Assembly: GCA_003194525.1 (NCBI GenBank)
Contig: NBIV01000092.1
Location: 62,001 to 126,000 of the forward strand
Origin: Gracilariopsis chorda
Lineage: Eukaryota > Rhodophyta > Florideophyceae > Gracilariales > Gracilariaceae
DNA length: 64,000 nucleotides
Direction of reading: 5' to 3'
The notes beneath the pieces are model-generated. The model was given only the letters and a program-made list of their open reading frames with translations, was not told the origin of the DNA and ran no database searches. Shown piece after piece: positions 21,772 through 31,864 of the stretch. Both the position numbers and the translations under genes were made by a program. Positions within the stretch are counted from its first letter, which is position 1. Every line of letters begins with the position of its first letter.

Positions 21772-22854
21772 TTATTCTGCTTCTAAGGCTTTCTTGGCCA
21801 TGGCCATTGCGCCCTCATATCGCTTGTTGCCTCCGATAAATCCGGCGGCGTGTGCAAAGACACAATCATCAATTCCAGTTAGAGCTGAGAGTTCTTCATC
21901 CCGAATACCACGCCAAGGCTCAGGGAGTGGTTTCCTCGATTGAAAAGAACTTTTGGCAGTAGGAACACATTGTACTCGCCACGAAGATCCTGTCATGTCT
22001 TTGTACACGACATACAAAATTTTCTTATCTATTCCTTCTTCAACTTCGTCCTCCTCCATGGAGAACAAATGATCTTTCCACGGTGCCCATTCCCTCAAGA
22101 CGAGTATAGAACCACTTGGGTGAAGGGAGAGCCTCTCCTTCATCGCGGAGCGTAGGATAGATCTTGCTGGCAACCAGCTCTTAAGCACATGCAACATGCA
22201 CTCATCCATTTCCTTGCCTGCCATATCCATTGCCTTCAGAAAGTTTGCATCTTGGTCTGGGTTTGTTTCATACCATTCGGCATTGAGTTTTGCGACACGC
22301 GAGCTTAAGTCGGTTGATGATTCGTATCGAGGAGGGTGGGAAGACTCATACATGGTTATGCCGTTGTCAATGGCATCAATCGCTTCCATAAAGCAGTCAT
22401 AAACCTTGTTATACACAGTTACGACATCTTGGGCACCTAGTTCAATATTGTTTATCCTTGCGGCATTACGTATAATCTCTGTTCCAAAATGCTTATAGAT
22501 TAAACCGGCGCTAGATAGTTTGGTACGAGATCGTTTTCCAGCAAATGAAAACGTAGTACAGAAGCCACGCTGGTGATGATCAAATCTCTGTTTGTTGGGA
22601 TCATAAACAGCTCCAACATCAACAACGATATGTGCTTCGCTGGTTCTAGAAGGATCGCGGGTACGCATGATATCGGCGTTCTTGAACTGGGCGGTGTGGT
22701 TCTTTAGCATGTGACAAGCCAGCACTTCATCACAATGAAACGTTCCATCGTGGGTTGCGATTGTCTTACGTTCCGTTGCAGACATTATAAAGCGCTTGGT
22801 CGATGGGAATGTTATACGAGGCACAGCCTGAACGATGAACGAAGTTGCTCGCAT
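21772..22854 (-). CDS. MYG1: MYG1 family DHH-type exonuclease/phosphoesterase
   Basis: A 360-residue single-exon protein. The family signature HDGTFHCDE is at residues 35-43 and the DHHQRGF metal-binding motif at about 92. The C-terminal half has AMDMAGKEMDECML and the end motif CVFAHAAGFIGG. MYG1 is a conserved metal-dependent RNA exonuclease reported in nucleoli and mitochondria. The first 23 residues (MRATSFIVQAVPRITF...) could be a mitochondrial presequence. A second ATG at 22785 (MSATERK) would remove it. TTATAA lies only 1-6 bp upstream of the first ATG, so transcription from a TATA there would favour the second ATG. Dual start usage is possible. Confidence 0.92.
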   Translation of the reverse strand: MRATSFIVQAVPRITFPSTKRFIMSATERKTIATHDGTFHCDEVLACHMLKNHTAQFKNADIMRTRDPSRTSEAHIVVDVGAVYDPNKQRFDHHQRGFCTTFSFAGKRSRTKLSSAGLIYKHFGTEIIRNAARINNIELGAQDVVTVYNKVYDCFMEAIDAIDNGITMYESSHPPRYESSTDLSSRVAKLNAEWYETNPDQDANFLKAMDMAGKEMDECMLHVLKSWLPARSILRSAMKERLSLHPSGSILVLREWAPWKDHLFSMEEDEVEEGIDKKILYVVYKDMTGSSWRVQCVPTAKSSFQSRKPLPEPWRGIRDEELSALTGIDDCVFAHAAGFIGGNKRYEGAMAMAKKALEAE

Positions 22855-23633
22855 TTATAACTCCCGACCAGACCAATCGGGGCAGATTGACGCGAACGCT
22901 TTAAGCTTCCTCCGCAATTACGAGAAGTCTCGACACGGCACGGCAGATTTTGCAGACTAGAATGGTGTGCGAACGAGCGAGAATGAGCGAACCTTGGTTC
23001 GAGCGACAGAAAGAATCGATCACACATGAAACACGTAAGCGTTTGTCTTCTTTGAAACAGATTAGGCGAGCTTGTGGCACCAACAGAAGCCGATGAAGTG
23101 GATCATGGAATGACAAATCGTGTTGATCCCAATTCTGCCAATCGTCACACGGCATTTGCTTACACAAACCAATCAGATGAATCCAGAGCATCGAAATACC
23201 TTTGTCCTTCCGTGCAGAATCCATCCATACCTCAACAGTGTCAACGGCGAAAGTAGATAACCCTTTACCAAGCAAGGGTAGACAAGGGTTATTTATTATA
23301 CGAAGGGTGCGGCAAGCAGAAACATGCAATCACTTTTTCAGACGTGTAATTCTCTCAGCTCTGGTGCAACTCTACCAAGGGTACGCCCTCTCGCGCTGGT
23401 AGCCCTCTTCTTTGAACAACCTTTATATCAGATGAAGAATTTGTAGAAGGCCTGCCGCCCCGTGAATGAAGGATAGCTTATACGAACCGGCGATACTGCT
23501 GCAATCAACCAAAAAAAGTGCACCGGCAAACTTGGAACTCCAGAATCATATCCAGCAATCAGTTGCATCCATTCTTCGTCAGTATTTACGAAGAGATTCT
23601 TGAAACAGCCAACCAAAGAATTTGATCTATGAC
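22855..23633. other. Divergent MYG1/FAD-synthase region with clustered AGGGTA elements
   Basis: About 780 bp. It holds CAAGGGTA and ACAAGGGTT near 23273-23290, TACGAAGGGTG near 23300, and an exact TACCAAGGGTA at 23373-23383. These are placed roughly midway to slightly FAD-synthase-proximal. No additional gene is seen. Confidence 0.45.
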
Positions 23634-24437
23634 ATGGAAACAGTTCATCTGAAGCAACATGAATCAGGGTCTGGTGAGAACAGAGATGACGACTCTGAAA
23701 CCAGTTTGAGTGACTGTCCCTATTATGTTGACAAACAAGCGTACCGTCTTTATGTAAATCTAGCTGACTTTGCGGCCACGTTTCTTCCTCTGCAACAGGC
23801 AATGAGAACCCTAGATTCCGCTTTCCGCTTGTACACTCCAGACAATGTAGCTGTCGCGTTCAACGGGGGCAAGGATGCCACAGTCGTTATGCATCTTGCT
23901 AGAGCAGCTATGGCTAACTGGTGCAAGCAGAATATGACGCCAGCGAAACTCCATTGTCTATACATGCTTGGGACACAAGAAGAGCAGTTCTCCGAGGTGA
24001 CTGCTTTTGTCCACGAACAAGTTTCAGCTTATGATTTGGCCGCCGTTGAAGTGCGTCTTGGTATCAAAGAGGGTATTTGCGAATTCATCAAAGGACGAAC
24101 CGCGACGTGCGCATTTGTACTCGGAACAAGACGTGCAGATCCCCACGGCGCTACCATGGAACACTTTGAACCGAGCAGCAAAGGTTGGCCATGTTTTATG
24201 AGGGTCAACCCGATTTTGACATGGCGGTACCATCACGTATGGGAGTTCCTCAGGCATTTTCGTATACCGTACTGCTGTTTGTATGACAAGGGTTATACAA
24301 GTCTAGGCTCTGTATTAACTACTAAACCTAATCCTGCGCTGAGAGAAGGGGAAGAGGGGAAGGAGCGCTACAAACCGGCATGGAAGCTAGAAGATGAATC
24401 ATTAGAGCGGGCTGGTCGCCTTCCAAAACCAAAGTGA
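23634..24437 (+). CDS. FAD1: FAD synthase (FMN adenylyltransferase, PAPS-reductase-like)
   Basis: A 267-residue protein from the ATG at 23634. The PP-loop-like FNGGKDATVVMH begins near residue 75. GTRRADPHG is near 165, and the block MRVNPILTWRYHHVWEFL with IPYCCLYDKGYTSLGSV is highly specific to eukaryotic Fad1/FLAD1. It transfers AMP from ATP to FMN. The molybdopterin-binding-like domain fused in animal FLAD1 is missing, as in yeast Fad1. An N-terminal 30-residue stretch is acidic and Ser-rich, without targeting features. The C terminus (LERAGRLPKPK) stops just before GTGAGTATG, a donor-like sequence, so a short extra exon is conceivable. Convergent with FANCL. Confidence 0.92.
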   Translation: METVHLKQHESGSGENRDDDSETSLSDCPYYVDKQAYRLYVNLADFAATFLPLQQAMRTLDSAFRLYTPDNVAVAFNGGKDATVVMHLARAAMANWCKQNMTPAKLHCLYMLGTQEEQFSEVTAFVHEQVSAYDLAAVEVRLGIKEGICEFIKGRTATCAFVLGTRRADPHGATMEHFEPSSKGWPCFMRVNPILTWRYHHVWEFLRHFRIPYCCLYDKGYTSLGSVLTTKPNPALREGEEGKERYKPAWKLEDESLERAGRLPKPK

Positions 24438-24577
24438 GTATGTGCCGAAGTCATAGGTTGTGAAGTTCTTAGTTGTTTTGTCAGTAGTGTACCTGTGGGT
24501 AAGCGATAACATCTAAGTTTTTGACTGCATGCCTATGGTAAGGGTTACTTTGTGTACGGATAAAATCCTCGAGAATT

Positions 24578-25723
24578 CTAGATAGGCTTCATTGAGACTA
24601 CAATTGGATGTTCGCAGTAAACGCAGTTTCCACTAATCGTGCCGAAGCTTTCTCTTGTGTCCGGCAAGGCCCGCAACCAATCTACAAGACATGCACGGTG
24701 ATATGGTTTTGAGCATTCCTTCAGATCGCAAGCGATATCAGGGACGCGGTCGTCCAGTCTGTAAGAATAGCAGATTCCACACTCATCTAACAGAACATCT
24801 TCAGTGTCCTTCATCAAAGACTCTCGTGACGGAAACTGAAGCTCCAACACACCCTGAAGGTTTTCCCGCGGTAGAGTGCCTCCCGTGATGTCCCATTTGT
24901 GGATATTCTGGTTTAGATGCTGCTTGAAAGGAGCAACAGCATTTTCAGAGCCAAGAAACCTACACTCTGGGAAACCCGATATAGGTGCACGCGGATCAAC
25001 TTCTATTCTCACAGAACAGTGCTTTCCGATGCATACTCGTCGGTAGGTGTCTCGCCACGTTGGATGCTCAGGCTCTAGTATGCATGTATTGCTGTCAAAG
25101 TCCTCCATGACCCGAAAAAAGTCTTGAAACCTTTCGATAAACTGCCCGTACTGGTTTAACACATCATTCAGAATATGGTGTTCCCCGAGCTTGGGTGTAA
25201 ATTCCTGAGGCAAACTGGCTACACAGGTGGGGGGTTCTCGGGGATAATCCACTGGCAGAAGAATTTGAATTGTATGCTTTCTCTGAGCGGAATCCGTTAT
25301 GTTCAGATCTAACGACCGCATAGTCCTGTCGATGGATTCAACTCGACCCCACCCCAACGCCTCTATTTCTGAAAGAAGGTGTTCATAATAAAACGCGGGA
25401 GGTAGATCAGCCTCCTTCAGAAGTGGTCTATCCGCGTCCTCCTTAGAAATTGCTCTCTCTATCAAGTCCCGGAGCTCAATAAGAAAATCATGAGGGTCTG
25501 CAGCGGCTTTCAGTCTTTCAGTTACGATGTCGATGTCCGACCCAAGGATGTGTATGAGTTGTTTATCGGCGTGAAATATCGAACAGTCGGACGAGACAGA
25601 GATTCGAAACTGCCTCTGCCGGACGCATAGGAAACCTGCATACTCGGTGAGGTTGGAATCTTGTGGAACCACGCAAGGAAAGTCATTTATCAACTTTTGG
25701 AGTGTCAGCAATCGTCGCTGCAT
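24578..25723 (-). CDS. FANCL: FANCL-type RING E3 ubiquitin ligase (Fanconi anaemia pathway)
   Basis: A 381-residue single-exon protein. The C-terminal RING at about 312-378 has the distinctive FANCL spacing: DECGICYSYRLDD, CDLKECSKPYHRACLVDWLR and GNCVYCEHPI. Upstream are RWD-like segments (HTIQILLPVDYPREPPTCV, and QFIERFQDFFRVMEDFD). FANCL monoubiquitinates FANCD2/FANCI during interstrand-crosslink repair. The frame is open 98 codons further upstream but has no ATG there; the first ATG is at 25723, giving a length close to human FANCL. A TACCCTTCGGTA element sits about 185 bp before this start (25905-25916). Divergent from p47. Confidence 0.9.
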   Translation of the reverse strand: MQRRLLTLQKLINDFPCVVPQDSNLTEYAGFLCVRQRQFRISVSSDCSIFHADKQLIHILGSDIDIVTERLKAAADPHDFLIELRDLIERAISKEDADRPLLKEADLPPAFYYEHLLSEIEALGWGRVESIDRTMRSLDLNITDSAQRKHTIQILLPVDYPREPPTCVASLPQEFTPKLGEHHILNDVLNQYGQFIERFQDFFRVMEDFDSNTCILEPEHPTWRDTYRRVCIGKHCSVRIEVDPRAPISGFPECRFLGSENAVAPFKQHLNQNIHKWDITGGTLPRENLQGVLELQFPSRESLMKDTEDVLLDECGICYSYRLDDRVPDIACDLKECSKPYHRACLVDWLRALPDTRESFGTISGNCVYCEHPIVVSMKPI

Positions 25724-26261
25724 TCGCCTTTGGTGGGGTGTTTGTCCTGCAACAAACGTAGAACTGCACGAAGACTTCACCTTGGCATTGTTAACGATGG
25801 TTCGATCTGTCCAGCGCCGGATCGCGACGAACGTGGGGGCAAGTGGACAAACTCCAAGCAGGCCGCGCTGAGGGTTCCGAAACCCTCTTTTCTTCAACAG
25901 TATGTACCCTTCGGTACTAGTAGACTTGTCTCCTCTTGTGTCTGTAGTGCAGAGCCATCGCACAACGTAGGAGACAACCCAGAGTAAGATATCTACCAGC
26001 AAAACCAGACGCTGCAAATGTATTGGGCACGGACGACCTCTGAACGCCTGTTGATCAATTCTGGATTAAAACGGGATCAATTGTTCTCACTCACTGACTT
26101 CCAGCACACGGTGGCACGATGGACCACAAATGCGCCAGTCCTGTTGCCTCCAGACGCCATCGCCCCCTTGGAGAGTGCGTCGGAAGCCCGAGTTCTCCTC
26201 GCAAGGGTCTCTCCACCTCCTTTCTCTCCACTTCCACTTCCCGCCCATCTCTATCTTCGTT
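25724..26261. other. Divergent FANCL/p47 promoter region
   Basis: 538 bp. It contains TACCCTTCGGTA at 25905-25916 and a C/T-rich leader just before the p47 ATG (about 26205-26255). Open frames in it are extensions without upstream ATGs. Confidence 0.4.
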
Positions 26262-27368
26262 ATGGCAGATCCGACTGCCATTTCCCAGTTCATCAGCGTC
26301 ACGGGTGCCGATGAGCCCACTGCTAAGTTTTTCCTGCAAGCTTCCAACGGAGACTGCGATGCAGCTGTTTCCTCGTTTTTCGAATCTGGTGGAGTCATGT
26401 CCCCTGCACGAGACTCCCGCCATCCGCGTCCCGACCGCCCTTCCGCAGCTTCTTCATCTTCCAATCCGATACCCCCGACGACTCGCCCCACTCGTCCAGC
26501 AGGGCCCTCTTCGGGATTTGCAACCCTCGATTCTTTGCGCGCGTCCTCTTCAAAGGAAGAAGATGAACAAGGATACTACGCCGGTGGCGAGAAGTCAGGC
26601 CAAATGATACAGCCGAGGAAGGAAGATGAATCGGAAACTCCTGCCAACTTGGCTGATGCTATCTTCGAGCGCGCAAGAGAGAGAGGGCCTCGAACTGATG
26701 AGGAACGAGCCCAGTTTGAAGGCCAGCAATCTTTCACTGGCGCGGGCTATCGTCTTGGAGACACCGATACTCCGCAGCCTACTGCAAGACGTCCAGATGT
26801 CGTTGTTCGAAGAAACGTTACGAGAGTACTCACTTTCTATGCTAATGGTTTTCAGGTAGACGATGGCCCACTTCGATCTTTTGATGATCCGGCAAATGAA
26901 GCCTTCCTTGCAGATGTTAATCGTGGAGTCGTACCCCGTGAAATGGAACAGTCTGGCGTTGGTGATGTATCCATAACCCTGGTGGACAAGAAGGGAGAAA
27001 CATATGTCGAGAAGAAGAAAAAAGTTGTACCTTTCTCTGGTGGCGGACAACGTCTCAATAGCAGTACAAACTCCAACGCAGCCGTGGGTGCTGTGGATAC
27101 CGCGGGGGCTGCTGCCGCAGTGACTATTGACCAAGCCCGCCCTATTGCAGTTATCCAGGTTCGCCTCAGCGATGGGGCCCGTTTGACTGCTCGCCTCAAC
27201 GAGGACCACACCGTCGGCGATTTACGGCAGTTTGTGATAGCATCCCGACCTAACGTAACTTCATTTACTCTTTCAACAACGTTTCCACGCAAAGTTCTCA
27301 GCGACGACTCGAAGACAATCAAGGAGGAGCAATTGAAGGGAGCTGTTGTTGTTCAGACTCTAAAGTAA
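26262..27368 (+). CDS. NSFL1C: p47/NSFL1C/Shp1-like CDC48 adaptor (UBA-SEP-UBX)
   Basis: 368 residues, close to mammalian p47. UBA-like domain at 4-45 (ISQFISVTGADEPTAKFFLQ with DAAVSSFFESGG). SEP domain at about 183-235 (RVLTFYANGFQVDDGPLRSF, then VNRGVVPREM). UBX domain at about 292-368, beginning PIAVIQVRLSDGARL and containing TTFPRKVLSDD, the FPR loop that docks in the CDC48/p97 N domain. The linkers are disordered. It recruits CDC48 to ubiquitinated substrates and membrane-fusion events. The frame is open upstream to 26130, but the ATG at 26262 starts exactly at the family N terminus (MADPTAIS). Confidence 0.93.
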   Translation: MADPTAISQFISVTGADEPTAKFFLQASNGDCDAAVSSFFESGGVMSPARDSRHPRPDRPSAASSSSNPIPPTTRPTRPAGPSSGFATLDSLRASSSKEEDEQGYYAGGEKSGQMIQPRKEDESETPANLADAIFERARERGPRTDEERAQFEGQQSFTGAGYRLGDTDTPQPTARRPDVVVRRNVTRVLTFYANGFQVDDGPLRSFDDPANEAFLADVNRGVVPREMEQSGVGDVSITLVDKKGETYVEKKKKVVPFSGGGQRLNSSTNSNAAVGAVDTAGAAAAVTIDQARPIAVIQVRLSDGARLTARLNEDHTVGDLRQFVIASRPNVTSFTLSTTFPRKVLSDDSKTIKEEQLKGAVVVQTLK

Positions 27369-27800
27369 ATGCGACAAGAGTAACTGTGCTAAGGAGAATA
27401 GCAAAGACTACGCGGTGTTCTGCAGTTGTGAAATGCTCGTTTCGAAAGAACGCAAAGCATAGGTCTTATGAGAGGGATACTGGTCATGACGTCGAGCGCT
27501 GAAGCGAGTACTGGTAGATTCTGCATTGTAGTCAAGATCTTAATTCTAAACCAAACAAACCTCTGTGTATATGTATTAATTTCAACTGTTGCTAGTTGCC
27601 CTGAACTCATGATCCCGTTGGAAAACGATCAACCAACTACGCGGCAAGTCAATTTGTGTCTTATGTCTGTTGTTGTTCTAACTTTGTCCCATCCTATCAA
27701 AAAACAAAGTACGGATTCGGGACCCAAAGCAACACCATATTGCATCTAACATGTGCAAGGCACTTCTATGACCGTATTGAGTGGAACTGGCAACACTCCC
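27369..27800. other. Convergent p47/XRCC2-like intergenic region
   Basis: 432 bp, AT-richer than its neighbours. No gene or strong repeat is visible. Two overlapping frames of 63-93 codons look random. Confidence 0.35.
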
Positions 27801-28810
27801 TCAGCCAGCAACATGTAGGGATTCGAAAAAGAGCCCGTCGTTGTTGATTGTAGCTAGCGAAGCTGATCCAACTACCGGCTTCCTGATTAGATTTTTTTGT
27901 GGGTCTTTGTAATACATTGCGACGACACCTCGACGTGCGCCATTGTTATAATCTGAAGAAGTAGACTCAATGTGATACATTAAGATGATGTGGGAAGTGA
28001 GATTCTTCCACAAATCTGGCATGAAGTCCTTTGGCATAGACGGTACTCCCGCCCTGGGGAAAGGCCATGGAATGTCAAGTTTGACCTCGTCGAAAAGGCA
28101 AGACTTACTCACATATACGACCACCTTCCGTAGTGAGAGTATTGGTTCCAAAACCCTTGCCAAAACAAGTTCAATAGACTGTTTCATGGTGGATGAATCT
28201 CTGAGCCCGCTGTCAAATTCGTATTTGTCCATGTAATGGAAGCTTCCCAGAGAGTCAATAATCACGGTTTGTACTGAAGGAAGTGATATGTATTAGTTAA
28301 AACCCAATTAGCTAAGACAACGGCTTGACTCTTCTTTTGCTTACCTCCAGCCCCTTCGGCTGACAGAAACCTTTTCAAGTCGTGAATGGACGCACAAAGA
28401 GAAAGTGTCGACGACGGCCGATAAACTAAAAGACCATCAAGGTCACTGATGTCCCGTTCTGTGACATTACTCCCACCTTGCCTTTGCTTCGATATTATCA
28501 TTTGTCGCAATCTATTTGGGTCGAGTCCTCTGTTGAGATCGTACCAACACACCACAGGACCATTCCCACAAGTACGATTTAGCAAAGCATACGCAGCGAT
28601 GAAATGCAGCACTTGTGTCTTCCCACTCAAACTTACACCTGTGACATCGATCAAGCTACCCAGACGAACAGGCATATCTCTTGTTTCATCGAGAACCGCA
28701 AGTCCAGTGCGCACGACCGCAGCGCCACGGTCTACGGTTAATCTGTTTCTTGGAATTGCAAACGTACCAAGTCGTGCTGCGATTGCACGCGAAACCGGGT
28801 CGGGGCTCAT
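27801..28810 (-). CDS. XRCC2: RAD51 paralogue, XRCC2-like
   Basis: Two exons, 28810-28345 and 28273-27801, with a 71-bp intron (GTAAGC...TTCAG), give 312 residues. Walker A is GVSLSGKTQ (about residue 55), followed by VLHFIAAYALL. Splicing joins GAG to VQTVIIDSLGSFHYMDK, a Walker B with the IDSLSAF-like motif of XRCC2. The segment LDGLLVYRPSSTLSL before it matches the XRCC2 pattern better than RAD51B/C/D. RAD51 paralogues help load RAD51 in homologous recombination. The C-terminal half is more divergent. The start is the first ATG in frame (MSPDPVSR); the frame upstream only offers non-ATG codons. Confidence 0.82.
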
Positions 28811-29655
28811 GACTGTGAATCTACGTGGTATTAATCTCAATGGTTGTGGAACAAACCCAGTTTGGTCGTGAAGAACACTTAGGATATGTGCAGCTCCCAG
28901 GGCATATGATTGAGGAATATGGTTTTCAGGTCGAGGCGGTTCGCTTGAAAGAGTCTGCCATCGTCTCCAGTTTGCAGACGCTCAGTTTTTATTTCATATA
29001 GTGCCAAACAATCGTGCTGCATGTGCCAAAACACGACCCACTACCGTTGTTGGGTAAAGGGTTAGCAACTTAACTCTACACTCAGGCCATGCAACGACGC
29101 AGTTTTTGCATCGGCTCATTTTTCGATACCCATGCCAGCAAGCAAAACGTAGCCTTCTATCGCTGTAACTCTTCCACCTCTTACACCGACTGTGGATGCG
29201 TACTACATGTTGGAACGCTGCGAGGGCACTGCACTGTCACGTACGGTTACATGCCTACTGCTTTCGTTCTGTCCGAAGTGCGCCTCTGCTGCAATAGCGC
29301 TTGCGAAGCGGACTCTCAGAATGGATATAATTGAAAGAATCAACATATCTTGGTGCGATGCGTGAGAGCCTGATGATTTATGATCCTACAGTATGTTCAT
29401 TCGCTGGGCTTCGTATACTGGCGCATGTTTGTGTCGCAAAGCTTATATGTGATTATCAATATGTTCTATATCGTTGAAACATCTTCACAGGCGGGCTTCT
29501 CATCGTACAATTACGATGACTATGAAGGTGTTCGTCTGCGTCAGCGATCCTAATGCGAGCTCGTTATGCTCCCCCGGAACTCCATCAATCCGGAGAAATG
29601 TAGTACATGAGAGTTTGTTTGTGTACATGCCTTAGGCAAAGGACAGACAACTCGG
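28811..29655. other. Intergenic region between XRCC2-like and kinase genes
   Basis: 845 bp. A GGGTAAAGGGTTAGCAAC element is at about 29053-29070. An 81-codon Cys-rich frame (29089-29334, plus; starts MQRRSFCIGS) has no recognisable domain or signal peptide; I do not call it a gene. Confidence 0.35.
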
Positions 29656-30555
29656 TCAGAGTTTTAGAAAAGGGTGTGATAGAATCCGTTCGTAATCTAC
29701 TGCATATCGCCAATCCTTGTGCTTAGAGTCAGAGTTGGGCTTTGCGAAGCGCGATGCTGGTAATCTGGAAAGACAAACACTGACAAAGTCGCCCGCGTGG
29801 ACCCAGTCATCGTCATACGACACGCCCGCCGTTCGACACGCATCACGAAACGCATCGATAATCTCAAACCGGCCCGTAGCATAGTTCTCCACGAGTTCTA
29901 GGACTTTCGCGCTTGTTTCGGCGCGAAATGGACCTGGACCTCCGAACATGCACGCCCAAGCGAAGACCCCAAGCGCCCATATATCAGCAGTAGGATCTGG
30001 AACGGTTGCTTCTAACATCTCCGGGGCAGTTACACTTGCTGTCGTGGTTTGGGAAGGATCTCGAGCTTGTGCCCCAGTGACAAAGCACGAGCCAAAGTCC
30101 ACTACGCAGACACTGTCGTCATTATCGCAGTCAACAATGACGTTGCGTAATGCAACATCGGCATGTACCACGCCTGCTGTGTGTATTACGCGCAAAGATG
30201 ATAGAAGATTGCGTGCTATTCGACTCGTGCGATTCAGTGGAAGAGGCCGCGGTAGCGCGGAGGCAGGTACACCGGGAGCAAGCGTCATAACAAGACTCAG
30301 TGATGTTGGAGTGGCTTGCGCATTTAGCAAGCGAGGAACCTTTCCAGTGTTGTCGTTGCTGAGAAGAACCAAAGCGGCCCGTTCTGCGTGGATGCAGGAC
30401 TCTAGGTTGTGGCGCACTATATCAGAACGCATATACGTTTTGATTACGACTTGTGTTGGTGGTGCGTTATTTGTTGACGGTAGTTCCGCATGTGACACCA
30501 CCGAATAACCTGAACTCGGAATTGGACCCAGGTGGCGAATTCTTTTCAAAGTCAT
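29656..30555 (-). CDS. Divergent protein kinase-like protein
   Basis: A 299-residue kinase fold in one exon. The invariant Lys is in VVIKTY (about residue 39). The catalytic loop reads HADVALRNVIV (about 127), keeping the catalytic Asp and Asn but with Ala in place of Arg, so it is a non-RD kinase. DFG is in VVDFGSC (about 151). TAPEML (about 178) is the APE motif, and DIWALGVFAWACMFG is subdomain IX. The Gly-rich loop is degenerate (GPIPSSGYSVV). The features look sufficient for activity. I could not place it in a named family; the domain fills the whole protein, and substrate and pathway are unknown. Confidence 0.8.
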   Translation of the reverse strand: MTLKRIRHLGPIPSSGYSVVSHAELPSTNNAPPTQVVIKTYMRSDIVRHNLESCIHAERAALVLLSNDNTGKVPRLLNAQATPTSLSLVMTLAPGVPASALPRPLPLNRTSRIARNLLSSLRVIHTAGVVHADVALRNVIVDCDNDDSVCVVDFGSCFVTGAQARDPSQTTTASVTAPEMLEATVPDPTADIWALGVFAWACMFGGPGPFRAETSAKVLELVENYATGRFEIIDAFRDACRTAGVSYDDDWVHAGDFVSVCLSRLPASRFAKPNSDSKHKDWRYAVDYERILSHPFLKL

Positions 30556-31246
30556 CTCGGGCTTTGGAACTGTGGATAGGATGTTACGGAATAATATTGG
30601 AGATGACCTCTGTTGCTGTTCGCCATATCATGGAGCTTTCTGACAGAATGTAGGCACCTGAGGCCTTCCGCTATAGAACTAGGCTCGGAGCAAGCTTCAT
30701 CTGAGCCGGAAAGCTTTATTTCGGTGACCAACGTTGAGAAGGAATGAGAGCGTCACCATGAGCGGGAGGCTTCGAAGGTAAGAGCGGTCTGTGTGCTCCA
30801 TCGTCACCGGATGGAGAAGAACGATGCAATAATAACTACATACCGAGGCTGTACAGCAGAACTTATGCTTAGGCAGAGGCACTGGGCAAAAAGAATGCAA
30901 TTTGCATTCGCCAGGAAGTAAACCCTTTACTGTACTCCCAATCATCCCAAGAAACGTGCGTATGACCACCCCGCAAAGTTACAGCGATGTGTTGTCCGAA
31001 CCCAGAAATGCGCAATGTGTTCACGGGAACCAATCAAAGCTCAGATACAGCAGCACCTTTATCTGGAGGGCCAAGGGTTAAAAGGTTACCCGGGTATATC
31101 CGCCACCGTCTCTTTGCTCTCCTCAAAATCGCTCAAGCTATACGTCCTAGTCGCACGCGCTCCGGCAACTTCTTAAACACTTCTCGTGTTTATACGCTTC
31201 CCCCGTCGAATGCTGAGAAAGTCCTGTGCACTACTGATACTTTGAT
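30556..31246. other. Divergent kinase/centrin region
   Basis: 691 bp. It carries AAGGGTTAAAAGGTTACCCGG near 31073-31092, another of the short AGGGTTA/TAACC palindromic elements. No additional gene is seen. Confidence 0.35.
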
Positions 31247-31864
31247 ATGCCGGTATGTAGAGAACCTCAGATACACGCTTGCGAGCGATACTTCCAAAAG
31301 TACTTACAAGTGATTTCTGCTCCCCTTGCTTTACTGGGTTTACGATAGGACGTTGAGATAAATCTTGAAAACGAGGGCACACGGCCCATTGCACGGCGTC
31401 AAGAACTGACGGAAGAGCGTAAAGAGGAGATTCGTGAATTGTTTGAACTGCATGCCTCCGAGGAAACAGGAACGGTTGAAAAGAAGGAGCTAAGAGTAAT
31501 GATGCGTTTACTGGGCTACGAACCGCGAAAAGATCAACTGGCCCGACTCATAGTTTCATGCGGCATCTCGCAACGTGCCACCCAGATCAACTACGAACAG
31601 TTTCACGCTCTCATGGAGAAGACGATCAACGAACGGGATATCCAAGAGGAAATGATGCGTGCTTTTTCTCTTTTTGACACCGACAATACCGGCAAGATTA
31701 CTTTCGAAAACCTTCGAGAAGTGGCTGATCAGCTGGGCGAGAAAATGTCAGATGAAGAATTGCGTGAAATGATCAGAGAAGCGGACATAGACAAAGATGG
31801 CGTGGTCAATGCAACCGAGTTCGTGCGTATAATGAAAAAGACGTCTCTGTGGGCAGCTCAGTGA
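31247..31864 (+). CDS. CETN: Centrin-like EF-hand protein
   Basis: The large exon, 31349-31864, encodes four EF-hands of centrin type: QELTEERKEEIRELFELHA opens EF1; EF3 has DTDNTGKITFEN; EF4 has DIDKDGVVNATE. The last loop is canonical for calcium binding. EF1 starts with His instead of Asp and is probably inactive, and EF2 is degenerate. No ATG starts this exon at its conserved boundary. A 6-nt first exon, ATGCCG (31247-31252), spliced over a 96-bp intron (GTATGT...GATAG), gives a 173-residue protein of the right length. That micro-exon is an inference; the exon-2 domain is secure. Centrins act in basal bodies, spindle poles, nucleotide excision repair and mRNA export. In red algae, which lack flagella, a nuclear role would be more likely. 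Confidence 0.8.

Noticed and set aside
24578-26017. 479-codon version of FANCL with a hydrophobic N terminus
   Set aside because: The extra 98 codons begin at a non-ATG codon and contain an intergenic TACC/GGTA element; the ATG at 25723 gives the family length.
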